From Dehalococcoidia bacterium (GTDB lineage Bacteria; Chloroflexota; Dehalococcoidia; SpSt-223), in the NCBI GenBank assembly GCA_025054935.1, contig JANWZD010000002.1, positions 78,149-142,148 of the forward strand: a stretch of 64,000 nucleotides of DNA, in the 5' to 3' direction. The notes below the pieces were generated by a model, which was given only the letters and a program-made list of their open reading frames with translations, made no database searches and was not told the DNA's origin. Of this stretch, positions 26,735-34,517 are shown piece by piece. The translations under genes were made by a program, and so were the position numbers. Positions within the stretch are counted from its first letter, which is position 1; each line of letters starts with the position of its first letter.

Positions 26735-27568
26735 ATGCGCTCTCTCGTCGCTCTCGTGCTCGCTGTCGGCTTCTTCTTCAACGGAACTGCGCTGGCGCTC
26801 GGCGATGGCCCGAGCAAGAACTATCTGCCGCTCGTCAGCCGCAATGCGCCACTCGACTACCTCGGCTACGCCCCGCCGTCGCCACGGCCGACCAACACGC
26901 CGATAGGCGGCGGGCCCGGCGTGCCGCCCCCGCCGGCAACTCCCACGTTCTCTCCAACGGCGACGCGCACTCCTACTCCGTCGCCAACGAGCACCCCCAC
27001 TCCCACGCCGACCAGTACGCCTTCTCCCACGCCGACAGCGTGCGCCCAGCGAGCCGACCTGCTGCTCAACGGCGGTTTTGAATATGAGGGCGCGTGGTCG
27101 ATCGTCTTGGGGAACCCCTATCGAAGCACGCTGTGGAAATGGGCGGGCAACTATTCCATGCACTTCGGCTGGACGGTCAGTTCGACGGACTCGATCGTGC
27201 AGACAGTCGTGGTGCCGCCCTGGGCAGACACAGCGGCAGTGTATTTCTACGCTTTGATGTTTAGCAACGACTCGACTGTCACAAAGCACGACTGGCTGCG
27301 GGTCATGGTGACGACCCCCGATCTCTCTGTCATCCTCGCCGCCGGCGATGTGCCGAACAATTCCATTCGCGGCAGTTGGGAGCGGTGGCGCCTTGCCGTG
27401 CCGGGGATCACCAGCTATCGCGGCCAATCCCTGCTCCTCGCAATCGGCGGGGTGAATGACGTCTCTTTGCCGACGCGATGGTATGTCGACAACGTCGAGA
27501 TGGTCTTTGGCTGCGGCATCTACGCCGCCAGCCTCGACGCCCGGGACGTGCTGCCGGCAGAGTCGTAG
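26735..27568 (+). CDS. Secreted protein with Thr/Pro linker and jelly-roll-like domain
   Basis: A 277-residue exported protein. The signal peptide (MRSLVALVLAVGFFFNGTAL) is followed at once by KNYLPLVSRN, a YLPL motif also found at the ends of two other secreted proteins here. A Pro-rich and then Thr/Pro/Ser linker covers ~50-105. The rest starts with LLLNGGFEYEGAW and looks like a carbohydrate-binding/galactose-binding jelly-roll: DWLRVMVTTP, WERWRLAVPGITSYRGQSL, RWYVDNVEM. It has no catalytic motif. It may bind surface glycans. A very strong promoter precedes it. Confidence 0.83.
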   Translation: MRSLVALVLAVGFFFNGTALALGDGPSKNYLPLVSRNAPLDYLGYAPPSPRPTNTPIGGGPGVPPPPATPTFSPTATRTPTPSPTSTPTPTPTSTPSPTPTACAQRADLLLNGGFEYEGAWSIVLGNPYRSTLWKWAGNYSMHFGWTVSSTDSIVQTVVVPPWADTAAVYFYALMFSNDSTVTKHDWLRVMVTTPDLSVILAAGDVPNNSIRGSWERWRLAVPGITSYRGQSLLLAIGGVNDVSLPTRWYVDNVEMVFGCGIYAASLDARDVLPAES

Positions 27569-27753
27569 CCGCGCAAGCAGCGGCGCGCTCAGGGCAAGCG
27601 GGCAGAGAGCGCCGGTGACGGCAGCCTGCACCGCCTCGTGGGGGCGAGAGATGATCGCGCCGCGCGGGGCATCCGGGGGGCGAACGGCTGCTGGCGAGTG
27701 GCCATGAGCGTGCGTAGAATCGAAAGCGTCATCTCGCGCAGCAGGGAAGAGCA

Positions 27754-29052
27754 ATGCCTCGCTACTACATCTGGACCGTCGGCTGCCAAATGAACGTCGC
27801 CGACTCCGAGCGGCTGGGCGCCGCCCTTGAGCAGCTCGGCTACGTTCCGTCAGCTCGTCCTGACGAGTCGGATGTCGTAGTGCTGAACACCTGCAGCGTT
27901 CGCCGCGCCGCTGAAGAGAAAGCGATTAATCAGCTGCATCTCCTCAAGCGCCTCAAGCAGCGTCGCCCTGAGCTGACGCTTGCGCTGGTCGGCTGCATGG
28001 TACCGAAAGACTCTTCGGCGCTGGCGAAGGAGTTCCCGTTCGTCGATGTCTTCTGTCGGCCGCAGCAGTTTGCTCCTCTCCTGAAGATCGCCGCCGACAA
28101 GATCGGCAGCGGCGACGGCTGCCTCGATCCGGGCCGCCTCCCTCTCCCCACGCCGAAGGGGCCGACCGCTTTTGTCCCGATCAGCCACGGCTGCAATAAG
28201 GTCTGTTCGTTCTGTGTCATCCCGTACCGCCGGGGGACCGAGGTGAGCCGCCCGCTCGCGGAGCTAGTGGATGAGGTGCGCGCTCTCGTTCGTCGCGGCG
28301 TCGTCGAAGTGACGCTGCTCGGCCAGAATGTCGACTCCTACGGCGGCGACCTGCCGGACCGTCCTGACCTCGCCGATCTCCTGACCGCCCTCAACGAGAT
28401 CGACGGATTGGAGCGCATTCGCTTCCTCACCTCGCACCCGCGCGACATGAGCGAGAAGCTGATCCGGGCGGTCGCTGAGCTGCCGAAGGTGTGCGAGCAT
28501 ATCAATCTGCCGGTGCAATCGGGGGACGACGAGATCCTGCGGTCGATGCGGCGGGGCTATACCGCAGCGGAATACCGCGAGCTTGTCGCGAAGATCCGCG
28601 AGCTTGTGCCCGGCGTCTCGATGGCGACCGACGTCATCGTCGGCTACCCCGGCGAGAGCGAGCGCGCCTTCCAGAATACCTACGATCTGCTCGCCGAACT
28701 GCAGATCGACGTCGTGCACGTTGCGGCGTATTCGCCGCGTCCTGGCACTCTCGCCGCGAAGCTGCCGGATGATGTGCCGCCCGCCGAGAAGAAAGCGCGT
28801 CTCCACGCCATCGAGCGGCTGCAGGAGCGCATCAGCGCGCAGTTCAACGCGCGCTATCTCGGTCAGACGGTTGAGGTGCTTGTCGAAGGGAAGAAAAACG
28901 GGCGCTGGTTCGGGCGGACGCGGACGAATAAGCTTGTCTTCTGGGAGCAGGAAGGCGACCTGACCGGGACAATCGTTCCCGTCACCATTGAGCGAACGGG
29001 CGCGTGGTCCCTCCAAGGGCCGCAGACGCTCCGCCTCGCCGTTCTCGCCTAG
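27754..29052 (+). CDS. miaB: tRNA methylthiotransferase MiaB
   Basis: A 432-residue methylthiotransferase that adds ms2 to i6A37 in tRNAs. The N-terminal UPF0004 domain carries C11, C47 and C81 for one 4Fe-4S cluster. The radical-SAM cluster is C147-x3-C151-x2-C154 (CNKVCSFC). LLGQNVDSYG, RFLTSHPRDM and HINLPVQSGDD are MiaB-type signatures, and the C-terminal TRAM domain (~370-430) binds tRNA. The start has AAGAG upstream. It ends 1 nt from the convergent terC gene. MiaB is favoured over MtaB or RimO by the CSVR and PVQSG context. Confidence 0.95.
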   Translation: MPRYYIWTVGCQMNVADSERLGAALEQLGYVPSARPDESDVVVLNTCSVRRAAEEKAINQLHLLKRLKQRRPELTLALVGCMVPKDSSALAKEFPFVDVFCRPQQFAPLLKIAADKIGSGDGCLDPGRLPLPTPKGPTAFVPISHGCNKVCSFCVIPYRRGTEVSRPLAELVDEVRALVRRGVVEVTLLGQNVDSYGGDLPDRPDLADLLTALNEIDGLERIRFLTSHPRDMSEKLIRAVAELPKVCEHINLPVQSGDDEILRSMRRGYTAAEYRELVAKIRELVPGVSMATDVIVGYPGESERAFQNTYDLLAELQIDVVHVAAYSPRPGTLAAKLPDDVPPAEKKARLHAIERLQERISAQFNARYLGQTVEVLVEGKKNGRWFGRTRTNKLVFWEQEGDLTGTIVPVTIERTGAWSLQGPQTLRLAVLA

Positions 29053-29053
29053 C

Positions 29054-30133
29054 TTACGGCCGCTCCCCTGAGTGCGCGGAGGGAACGCGGGCGGCAGCGC
29101 GCTCCGCCGCACCCGCAGCCCCATCTGACGACCCCGCATCGCCTAGGAGCGGCGCGTTCTCGGGCCCATGGTGAGCGGCACGGCGTTGGCGGGGCGGAAA
29201 GAGCAGCGAGCCAACGGTCGCAACGAGGAGCACTGTCGCCACCACCGTCAGCGAAACTGCCGTCGGGATATGCAGGTCGATCTCGCGTCCGGCGATCTCG
29301 AGGTGACCGATCACCGCGCCGACAAGCTTCAGCCCAATGAACCCCAGCACAATGGCCAGCCCGTAGCGCAGCAGGTGGAACCGATCTACTACTCCCGCCA
29401 GCAGGAAGTACAAAGCGCGCAAGCCGAGGATCGCGAAGACATTTGACGTGTAGACGATAAACGGATCGGTGGTGATCGCGAAGATTGCCGGGATCGAGTC
29501 AAGAGCAAACATCAAGTCGGTCGCTTCGACGACTGCGACGACGATCAGCAGCGGGGTGGCATACACCCGGCCATCAAGCATCACAAAGAACGACTGTCCA
29601 TAGTAGCGTGGAGTGACGGGAAATACCTTCCGAACAAGTCGGACAACAACGTTCTTCTCCACTTCGATCTCTTCCTCCTCCTTCGAGGTGAGCATTCGGA
29701 AGGCAGCGAAGAGGAGGAACAGTCCGAAGATGAACAGCACCCACTGGAACTGAGAGACAAGATAAGCGCCGATCCCGATCATGATGCCGCGCATGATGAG
29801 CGCGCTCAGGACGCCAATAAACAGCACGCGGTGCTGATACTCCTTCGGCACGGCGAACGCCGAAAAGAGCAGCACAAAGACGAAGATATTGTCGACGCTG
29901 AGCGACTTTTCGATCAGGTAGCCGGTGAGGAATTCGAGCCCTTTTTGGCCGCCGAGGACAGACCAGACACCGATGTTGAAAAGCAGGGCGAGCACAATCC
30001 AGAACGCGGACCACAGGCCGGCCTCGCGCAGGCTGACCGCATGCGGCTTGCGATGAAAAACGAGCAGATCGGCGAGGAGAAGAAGAACGACGAAGAAAGT
30101 GAAGATGAGGTAAAACCACGGGCTAATAGTCAA
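29054..30133 (-). CDS. TerC family integral membrane protein
   Basis: A 359-residue TerC/Alx-type protein with about eight or nine membrane helices. Signatures: LADLLVFHRKPHAVSLREA, IEKSLSVDNIFVF, VPKEYQHRVLFIGVLSALIM, EATDLMFALDSIPAIFAIT and YTSNVFAILGLRALYFLL (in blocks). The acidic residues within the helices are typical of this Mn2+-export-related family; tellurite resistance is the historic name. The last ~45 residues are a disordered Ala/Pro tail. The start codon is TTG at 30133 with GGGAG 5 nt upstream. I see no yybP-ykoY riboswitch before it: only 60 nt separate it from the upstream CoA-transferase gene. Confidence 0.92.
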   Translation of the reverse strand: MTISPWFYLIFTFFVVLLLLADLLVFHRKPHAVSLREAGLWSAFWIVLALLFNIGVWSVLGGQKGLEFLTGYLIEKSLSVDNIFVFVLLFSAFAVPKEYQHRVLFIGVLSALIMRGIMIGIGAYLVSQFQWVLFIFGLFLLFAAFRMLTSKEEEEIEVEKNVVVRLVRKVFPVTPRYYGQSFFVMLDGRVYATPLLIVVAVVEATDLMFALDSIPAIFAITTDPFIVYTSNVFAILGLRALYFLLAGVVDRFHLLRYGLAIVLGFIGLKLVGAVIGHLEIAGREIDLHIPTAVSLTVVATVLLVATVGSLLFPPRQRRAAHHGPENAPLLGDAGSSDGAAGAAERAAARVPSAHSGERP

Positions 30134-30193
30134 GCGCGCTCCCTGCCGGCCGGGAGAGTAGAGCGTGTGAGAGGGGTCGGCCAGCGCATCGGT

Positions 30194-31450
30194 TCAATTG
30201 TTCTCGCTTGCGGGGGAGGCCGTCAACGCGGCAGAAGCGGCGCCGCTCGCGATCAGCTGCGCGATCTCTCCCTCGCTATACCCTGCTTCGCGCAGGATCT
30301 CGATCGTATGCTCGCCAAGCCGTGGCGCCGGGCGGCGGTACTGGGCAGGCGTTGCGCTCATCTTGAAGGGAGGGCCAGCGTAGCGGGCGAGGCCGGCGAG
30401 CGGATGGTCGAGGTCGACGAAATACTCGCGCGCCCGATACTGCTCATCCTCGAACAGGTCGGCGAGCGTCATCACTTTTGCCACCGGCAGCCGGGCGCGC
30501 TCCTGCAGCAGGCGGAATGCCTCGGTGGCGGTGTGACGCTCCAGCCACGGAAGGAAAATGCGGTCGAACTCCTCGCGGTGCTGGTAGCGGAGCGCGTTCG
30601 TCGCGAAGCGGGGATCGTTCAGTTCGGGCAGGTTGAGCGCCACTGCCACCTCTGCGCCTGTCCGGCTGCCGAACATGAGGAACAGGTCGCCCTTGGCGGT
30701 GGCGCGCCGTCCGGCCGGGTGGAAACCGGCGACGGTCGCCCGCCGGCGCCGGTGCACCAAGCCGAGGCATTGATACAGCCCGAGCGAGAACTCAATCAGA
30801 TTGACAACCGCTTCGAGGATCGACACGTCGAGATATTGGGCTTCGCCGAGCAGATCGCGCTGCCAGAGCGCTGCCAGCGCGCCGATGCAGGCGTTGATGC
30901 CCGCGTGCAGGGAGGGCTGGGCGCCGGCCGTCTTGAGCGGCGGCCGGTCGCTCTGTCCGGTGATATAGGGGATCTCCCCATGGCCCCAAAGGGTCAGTTC
31001 CGTCGCCTCATACTGCGCGTAGGGACCGGTTTGGCCGTAATTCGAGATCGATACCGTGATCACGTCGGGATTGACGGTGCGCAGTGTTTCGTGGTCGAGG
31101 CCAAGGCGCGCCATCACGCCGGGGCGAAAATTCTCGAGCACAATATCGGCCGAGGCTGCCAGCCGAAGCGCCACCTCACGGCCTGCGGGATGGGCGAGGT
31201 CGAGCACAATGCTTCGCTTGTTCGTGTTGAGATAGAGGAAGGTGGCGGAGGTTTCGAGGGAGCGGTTGCCGGGGGGGAACGGGCCGAGGTCGCGCGCTGG
31301 ATCGCCGCGGCCGGGACGCTCGACTTTAATGACATCGGCGCCGAAATCAGCCAGCAGCTTCGTGGCAAACGGGCCGGCAATATGCCAGCCGAAATCGAGG
31401 ACGCGGATACCTTCGAGCGCTCGATCGGGCACGGGCAGACAGTCTATCAT
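30194..31450 (-). CDS. CaiB/BaiF family CoA-transferase lacking the usual Asp
   Basis: A 418-residue class III CoA-transferase-like protein. LEGIRVLDFGWHIAGPF, LADFGADVIKVERPGRGD, NTNKRSIVLDL and LENFRPGVMARLGL are the CoA-binding half, and PRLGEHTIEIL the end. In the segment aligned by eye with GDWCSAMIG of the paralogue at 17926, this protein reads PSLHAGINACIG, with Ser where the thioester-forming Asp should be. It may therefore bind CoA without classical transfer, or use another residue. It is probably cotranscribed with terC downstream. Confidence 0.9.
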   Translation of the reverse strand: MIDCLPVPDRALEGIRVLDFGWHIAGPFATKLLADFGADVIKVERPGRGDPARDLGPFPPGNRSLETSATFLYLNTNKRSIVLDLAHPAGREVALRLAASADIVLENFRPGVMARLGLDHETLRTVNPDVITVSISNYGQTGPYAQYEATELTLWGHGEIPYITGQSDRPPLKTAGAQPSLHAGINACIGALAALWQRDLLGEAQYLDVSILEAVVNLIEFSLGLYQCLGLVHRRRRATVAGFHPAGRRATAKGDLFLMFGSRTGAEVAVALNLPELNDPRFATNALRYQHREEFDRIFLPWLERHTATEAFRLLQERARLPVAKVMTLADLFEDEQYRAREYFVDLDHPLAGLARYAGPPFKMSATPAQYRRPAPRLGEHTIEILREAGYSEGEIAQLIASGAASAALTASPASENN

Positions 31451-31496
31451 TGAACGCTGACAACGTCAAAACTGCTGCGCCGCGCGCAGCACGCGC

Positions 31497-31502
31497 TATA
31501 CT
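31497..31502 (+). promoter_or_regulatory. -10 box of the tRNA-Arg gene
   Basis: TATACT lies 10 nt before the first tRNA base. No good -35 hexamer is visible at the expected distance. Confidence 0.55.
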
Positions 31503-31512
31503 AATAAAGGAT

Positions 31513-31587
31513 GCCCCGATAGCTCAGAGGATAGAGCACCGGCCTCCGGAGCCGGGAGCGGCGGTTCGAGTCCGTCTCGGGGTACCA
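31513..31587 (+). tRNA. tRNA-Arg (anticodon CCG)
   Basis: A complete 75-nt cloverleaf with encoded CCA. Acceptor arms GCCCCGA (31513-31519) and TCGGGGT (31577-31583) pair with one G-U at the end. D stem GCTC/GAGC, anticodon stem CCGGC/GCCGG, anticodon CCG at 31546-31548 (reads CGG, Arg), T stem GGCGG/CCGTC with loop TTCGAGT. Discriminator A, then CCA 31585-31587. Confidence 0.97.
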
Positions 31588-31592
31588 AGGTG

Positions 31593-31615
31593 GGCCGAGC
31601 GTTCGCTCGGCCTTT
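31593..31615 (+). terminator. Probable intrinsic terminator after the tRNA
   Basis: GGCCGAGC (31593-31600) and GCTCGGCC (31605-31612) form an 8-bp GC-rich hairpin with loop GTTC, followed by a short TTT run. It sits 6 nt after the tRNA and about 15 nt before the Shine-Dalgarno of the next gene. The T run is short, so read-through into the cyclophilin genes is possible. Confidence 0.6.
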
Positions 31616-31637
31616 GTGCGTACTTAAGGAGGGGTCG

Positions 31638-32531
31638 ATGACCCGTTCTCGTCGCGCCCGGCGGGAAGCCGCACGCCGACGGGCTCACGAGCAGCCCCAA
31701 CCTGCGCCAGCCGCTGCGGCGCGTCACGCGTCCGCGGCGCCTGCCGAACCGCGCCCGGTTCCGAAGAAGGTCGTCCGCTCCCGTCCCCGCCGGCCGTGGT
31801 ACCGCAACCCGGTCTTTCAGCAGGTCACATTTCTCCTCGTCAGCGCCGCAGTGGTCTCGGGGCTGGTCTATCTGTTCAACCAGCAGCAGATCATCTCGAC
31901 CTTGCCAACTCCAACGGTCACCCCGTGGCCGACCTCGACCCCGAACGCGACTGCCACCGCTGCCGCTATTGAGACGGCGACGGCGCGCGCCAACCCCACG
32001 CCGACGCCCGAGGCAACGGAAACGCCGGCGCTCTCTCCCACCCCCACTCCGGTGGTGCAGGCGCGTCCTACCTACACTGCTCCGCCGCCGATGACAATCG
32101 ACACCTCGAAGATCTACACAGCGACCATTGAGACCGTGCGCGGCACCTTCGTCATCGAGCTGTATCCCCAAGATGCTCCGATCACCGTCAACAACTTTGT
32201 CCGCCTTGCTCGCGACGGGTTCTACAACGGGCTCACCTTCCACCGCGTCGAGTCTTGGCTGATCCAAGGCGGCGACCCGGAAGGAACAGGGCGCGGCGGG
32301 CCCGGCTATCGCTTTGAAGACGAGCCGGTGCGGGGCGAGTATCTCCGGGGAGTGGTGGCAATGGCGAACGCCGGCCCGAACACGAACGGCAGCCAGTTCT
32401 TCATTCTGAAGCGCGATTCGCCGCTGCCCAAGCAGTACAACCTGTTTGGCAAGGTGGTCAGTGGAATGGACGTCGTCGACCAAATCCAAGTGGGCGACCG
32501 GATGACCAGCGTCACGATCACCGAAGGCTGA
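31638..32531 (+). CDS. Membrane-anchored cyclophilin-type peptidyl-prolyl isomerase
   Basis: A 297-residue protein. It has a basic, disordered N-terminus (MTRSRRARREAARRR), one membrane helix (~62-80), a Thr/Pro/Ala linker (~85-145) and a cyclophilin domain (~150-295). Conserved cyclophilin pieces are NNFVRLARDGFYNGLTFHRV, IQGGDPEG, AMANAGPNTNGSQFFI and LFGKVVSGMDVV. It catalyses cis-trans proline isomerisation during folding, on the outer face of the membrane. AAGGAGGGG precedes ATG 31638. It is followed after 16 nt by a soluble paralogue. Confidence 0.92.
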   Translation: MTRSRRARREAARRRAHEQPQPAPAAAARHASAAPAEPRPVPKKVVRSRPRRPWYRNPVFQQVTFLLVSAAVVSGLVYLFNQQQIISTLPTPTVTPWPTSTPNATATAAAIETATARANPTPTPEATETPALSPTPTPVVQARPTYTAPPPMTIDTSKIYTATIETVRGTFVIELYPQDAPITVNNFVRLARDGFYNGLTFHRVESWLIQGGDPEGTGRGGPGYRFEDEPVRGEYLRGVVAMANAGPNTNGSQFFILKRDSPLPKQYNLFGKVVSGMDVVDQIQVGDRMTSVTITEG

Positions 32532-32547
32532 TGGAAAGGAGCGCAGT

Positions 32548-33045
32548 ATGGCTAAGCAGTATCCGGCCCCGCCCCCGATGACGATCAATCCGGACCACAC
32601 CTACCACGCCATCATCGAGACGACGCGGGGCACGATCCGCGTGGAACTGCTTCCGAAGGACGCGCCGAAGTCGGTCAACAACTTTGTCTTCTTGGCGCGC
32701 GACGGCTTTTATGATGGCCTCACCTTTCATCGCGTTGAGGATTGGGTGGTGCAGGGCGGCGACCCATTCGGACGCGGCTACGGCGGCCCTGGCTACCAGT
32801 GGGAAGATGAGCCGGTGAAAGGGGAATATCGCGCGGGGATCATGGCGATGGCGAACGCCGGGCCGAACACCAACGGCAGCCAGTTTTTCTTCCTCAAGCG
32901 CGACACCCCGCTGCCGAAGCAGTACAACCTCTTCGGACGGATCGTCAGCGGGTTCGACGTGCTGACGCAGCTCCGCCGCGGCGACACGATGCTCACGGTC
33001 CGGATTGCCGAGACAGACGCCGACGGCAGGCCGGTCGAGCCGTAG
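32548..33045 (+). CDS. Cytoplasmic cyclophilin-type peptidyl-prolyl isomerase
   Basis: A 165-residue single cyclophilin domain without export signal. NNFVFLARDGFYDGLTFHRV, VQGGDPFGRG, MAMANAGPNTNGSQFFFL and LPKQYNLFGRIVSG (in blocks) are the family core. The domain is close to that of the upstream membrane-anchored gene, and both begin with APPPMTI before the first strand, so they are a recent tandem duplication, one copy with the membrane arm and one without. A GGAG lies 7 nt before the ATG. Confidence 0.93.
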   Translation: MAKQYPAPPPMTINPDHTYHAIIETTRGTIRVELLPKDAPKSVNNFVFLARDGFYDGLTFHRVEDWVVQGGDPFGRGYGGPGYQWEDEPVKGEYRAGIMAMANAGPNTNGSQFFFLKRDTPLPKQYNLFGRIVSGFDVLTQLRRGDTMLTVRIAETDADGRPVEP

Positions 33046-33461
33046 AGCGCCCGCGCTCTTGGCGCACGGTGTCGGGCAGGGAGGGTCAGGTCCTACGCCG
33101 AATGCGGGGCCGTCGTCGGCGCTAGCCTGCGGCGGTGTCTGCTCCGCTCGCATGATCCCGCGCCGGCGTTTTCCGCGGGGCTGAGCGCTCTCGCCGGCGG
33201 CTGCGGGTGTCTCCTCAGCGCTTCGGCGCCGTCCTGCGGGAGGGCTGCTCATGCGCTGATGCGCTGCGGGGCGCATCATCTCCGCGCGCGTTGGGCGCGG
33301 GCGGAGCGGTCACGTCGGCAAGCGCGAGTTCGGGCGGGAGCTGCGCGGCAGGTCGGCCGGTGGCATTGCGCGCTCCGCAAGGCATGAGGATGGCGGCTGC
33401 GGCGAGACGGCTCCGCGTGCTGTCCCCAGCGAGCGCTCGCCTCACTGCAATGACTGCCGCC
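33046..33461. other. 416-nt convergent intergenic region
   Basis: This lies between the ends of the cyclophilin and phosphodiesterase genes. Open frames on both strands lack ribosome binding sites and protein-like patterns. I see no repeat and no clear terminator. Confidence 0.45.
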
Positions 33462-33962
33462 TCAGCGTGGAGAGATCCTGTAGCGCGGAAGCCAAACGAT
33501 CTCTGCGTCGATGGCTGCTCCAACCGTCAGGAGGGCGACGGAAGGACGGGGCTGAAGGCGGGGCACCGTGGCCGAGCCAGGATTGACGAGCAGGACATCG
33601 CGGTGCCAGTCGACCCGAGGAGCGTGGCTGTGGCCGAAGACGACCACGTCGACACTGCCCGCTTCGAACGCGCCGAGCGCGCGTTCAACGGTTGTGCGTT
33701 CGGACCCGCGGTCTCCGTGAACAAGCCCAATGCGGGTTGAGCCTGCCAGCACAATCTTCCGCCACCCGAGCCGCTCGAGGAGGGCGGGGCTGTCGATATT
33801 GCCTGCGACCGCCTCCACGGGCGCAATCGCGGCGAGCTCGGTCAAGATCTGCTCGCTGCCGAGATCGCCCGCGTGCAGGATCAGGTCAACCCCGGCGAAC
33901 AGGCGCCGGACGCTCTCTGGCAGCGGATGGCCGTGGGTATCTGCAATCAGGCCGAGACGCAC
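33462..33962 (-). CDS. YfcE/MJ0936-type metallophosphoesterase
   Basis: A 166-residue calcineurin-like phosphoesterase. All metal-site motifs are present: LIADTHGH (D-x-H), LILHAGDLGS (GD), AVAGNIDS (GN-D), GLVHGDRGS (H) and VVFGHSHAPRV (GH-x-H). Members hydrolyse small phosphodiesters with two metal ions. GTG 33962 is used: it starts the first strand and GGAGG lies about 9 nt upstream. The frame reaches 34103 without support. Its promoter overlaps that of the divergent DinB gene: TATAGT on this strand lies within CACTATAATC near 33980. Confidence 0.92.
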   Translation of the reverse strand: MRLGLIADTHGHPLPESVRRLFAGVDLILHAGDLGSEQILTELAAIAPVEAVAGNIDSPALLERLGWRKIVLAGSTRIGLVHGDRGSERTTVERALGAFEAGSVDVVVFGHSHAPRVDWHRDVLLVNPGSATVPRLQPRPSVALLTVGAAIDAEIVWLPRYRISPR

Positions 33963-34007
33963 CGTATCGCTCCTCCCCACCACTATAATCGAGGCGAGGA
34001 GCGAAAG

Positions 34008-34517
34008 ATGGCGGCTGATCCCTATCGTCATGGCCTCATCGCTCGGTTGCGTGCCAGCGGAGAGGATGTCGTTTGGTGCGCCGAGCTGTTTCCGCGCCCC
34101 CACGTTGATTGGGCGCCTGAAGGGGAGTGGTCAGCGCGTCAAATTGTCACCCATCTGCGCGACGTGGAGCATGGCGTCCAGATCGCCCGCATTCAGGCAG
34201 CAGTGCTGGAAGACAATCCGACCTTTCCTCGTTTCGACGCTGCGGCGTGGCGCGCCGCCCACCGCCCGGCGTCGGAGACATACGACGAGGTGGTGGACGA
34301 TTTTGCTGCCGGCCGGCGCGCTCTTGCCGCCTTGCTCGATCGCCTTGACGCGGAGGACTGGAGCCGTCCGGTGCGGTCGGCCGCATTCGGGCTGAGCACT
34401 CTTGAGGCGGTCGCGGAGCGCGCTTACCTTCATACTCTCGACCATATCGGGCAGCTCCTTCGCTTGCGCCGGACGCTCCTTGCTGCCCTCGCGGGAGAGG
34501 GCGCCTCTGGACCCTGA
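34008..34517 (+). CDS. DinB-like superfamily protein
   Basis: A 169-residue four-helix-bundle protein of the DinB/YfiT group. The metal-binding His residues are in WSARQIVTHLRDVEHG and AYLHTLDHIGQLL; the Trp-centred start WAPEGEWSA is typical. Many relatives are thiol-dependent transferases, but the function here is open. GGAG lies 7 nt upstream of ATG 34008. It overlaps the start of queG and is likely cotranscribed. Confidence 0.85.
   Translation: MAADPYRHGLIARLRASGEDVVWCAELFPRPHVDWAPEGEWSARQIVTHLRDVEHGVQIARIQAAVLEDNPTFPRFDAAAWRAAHRPASETYDEVVDDFAAGRRALAALLDRLDAEDWSRPVRSAAFGLSTLEAVAERAYLHTLDHIGQLLRLRRTLLAALAGEGASGP

Noticed and set aside
30134-30193. Manganese (yybP-ykoY) riboswitch before terC
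   Set aside because: The 60-nt gap is too short and shows none of the conserved internal-loop sequence.
29831-31453. 540-codon plus-strand open frame
   Set aside because: Antisense to TerC and the CoA-transferase; no recognisable domain.
31450-31641. 63-residue frame reading APIAQRIEHRPPEPG
   Set aside because: This is translation of the tRNA-Arg gene, a well-known artefact.
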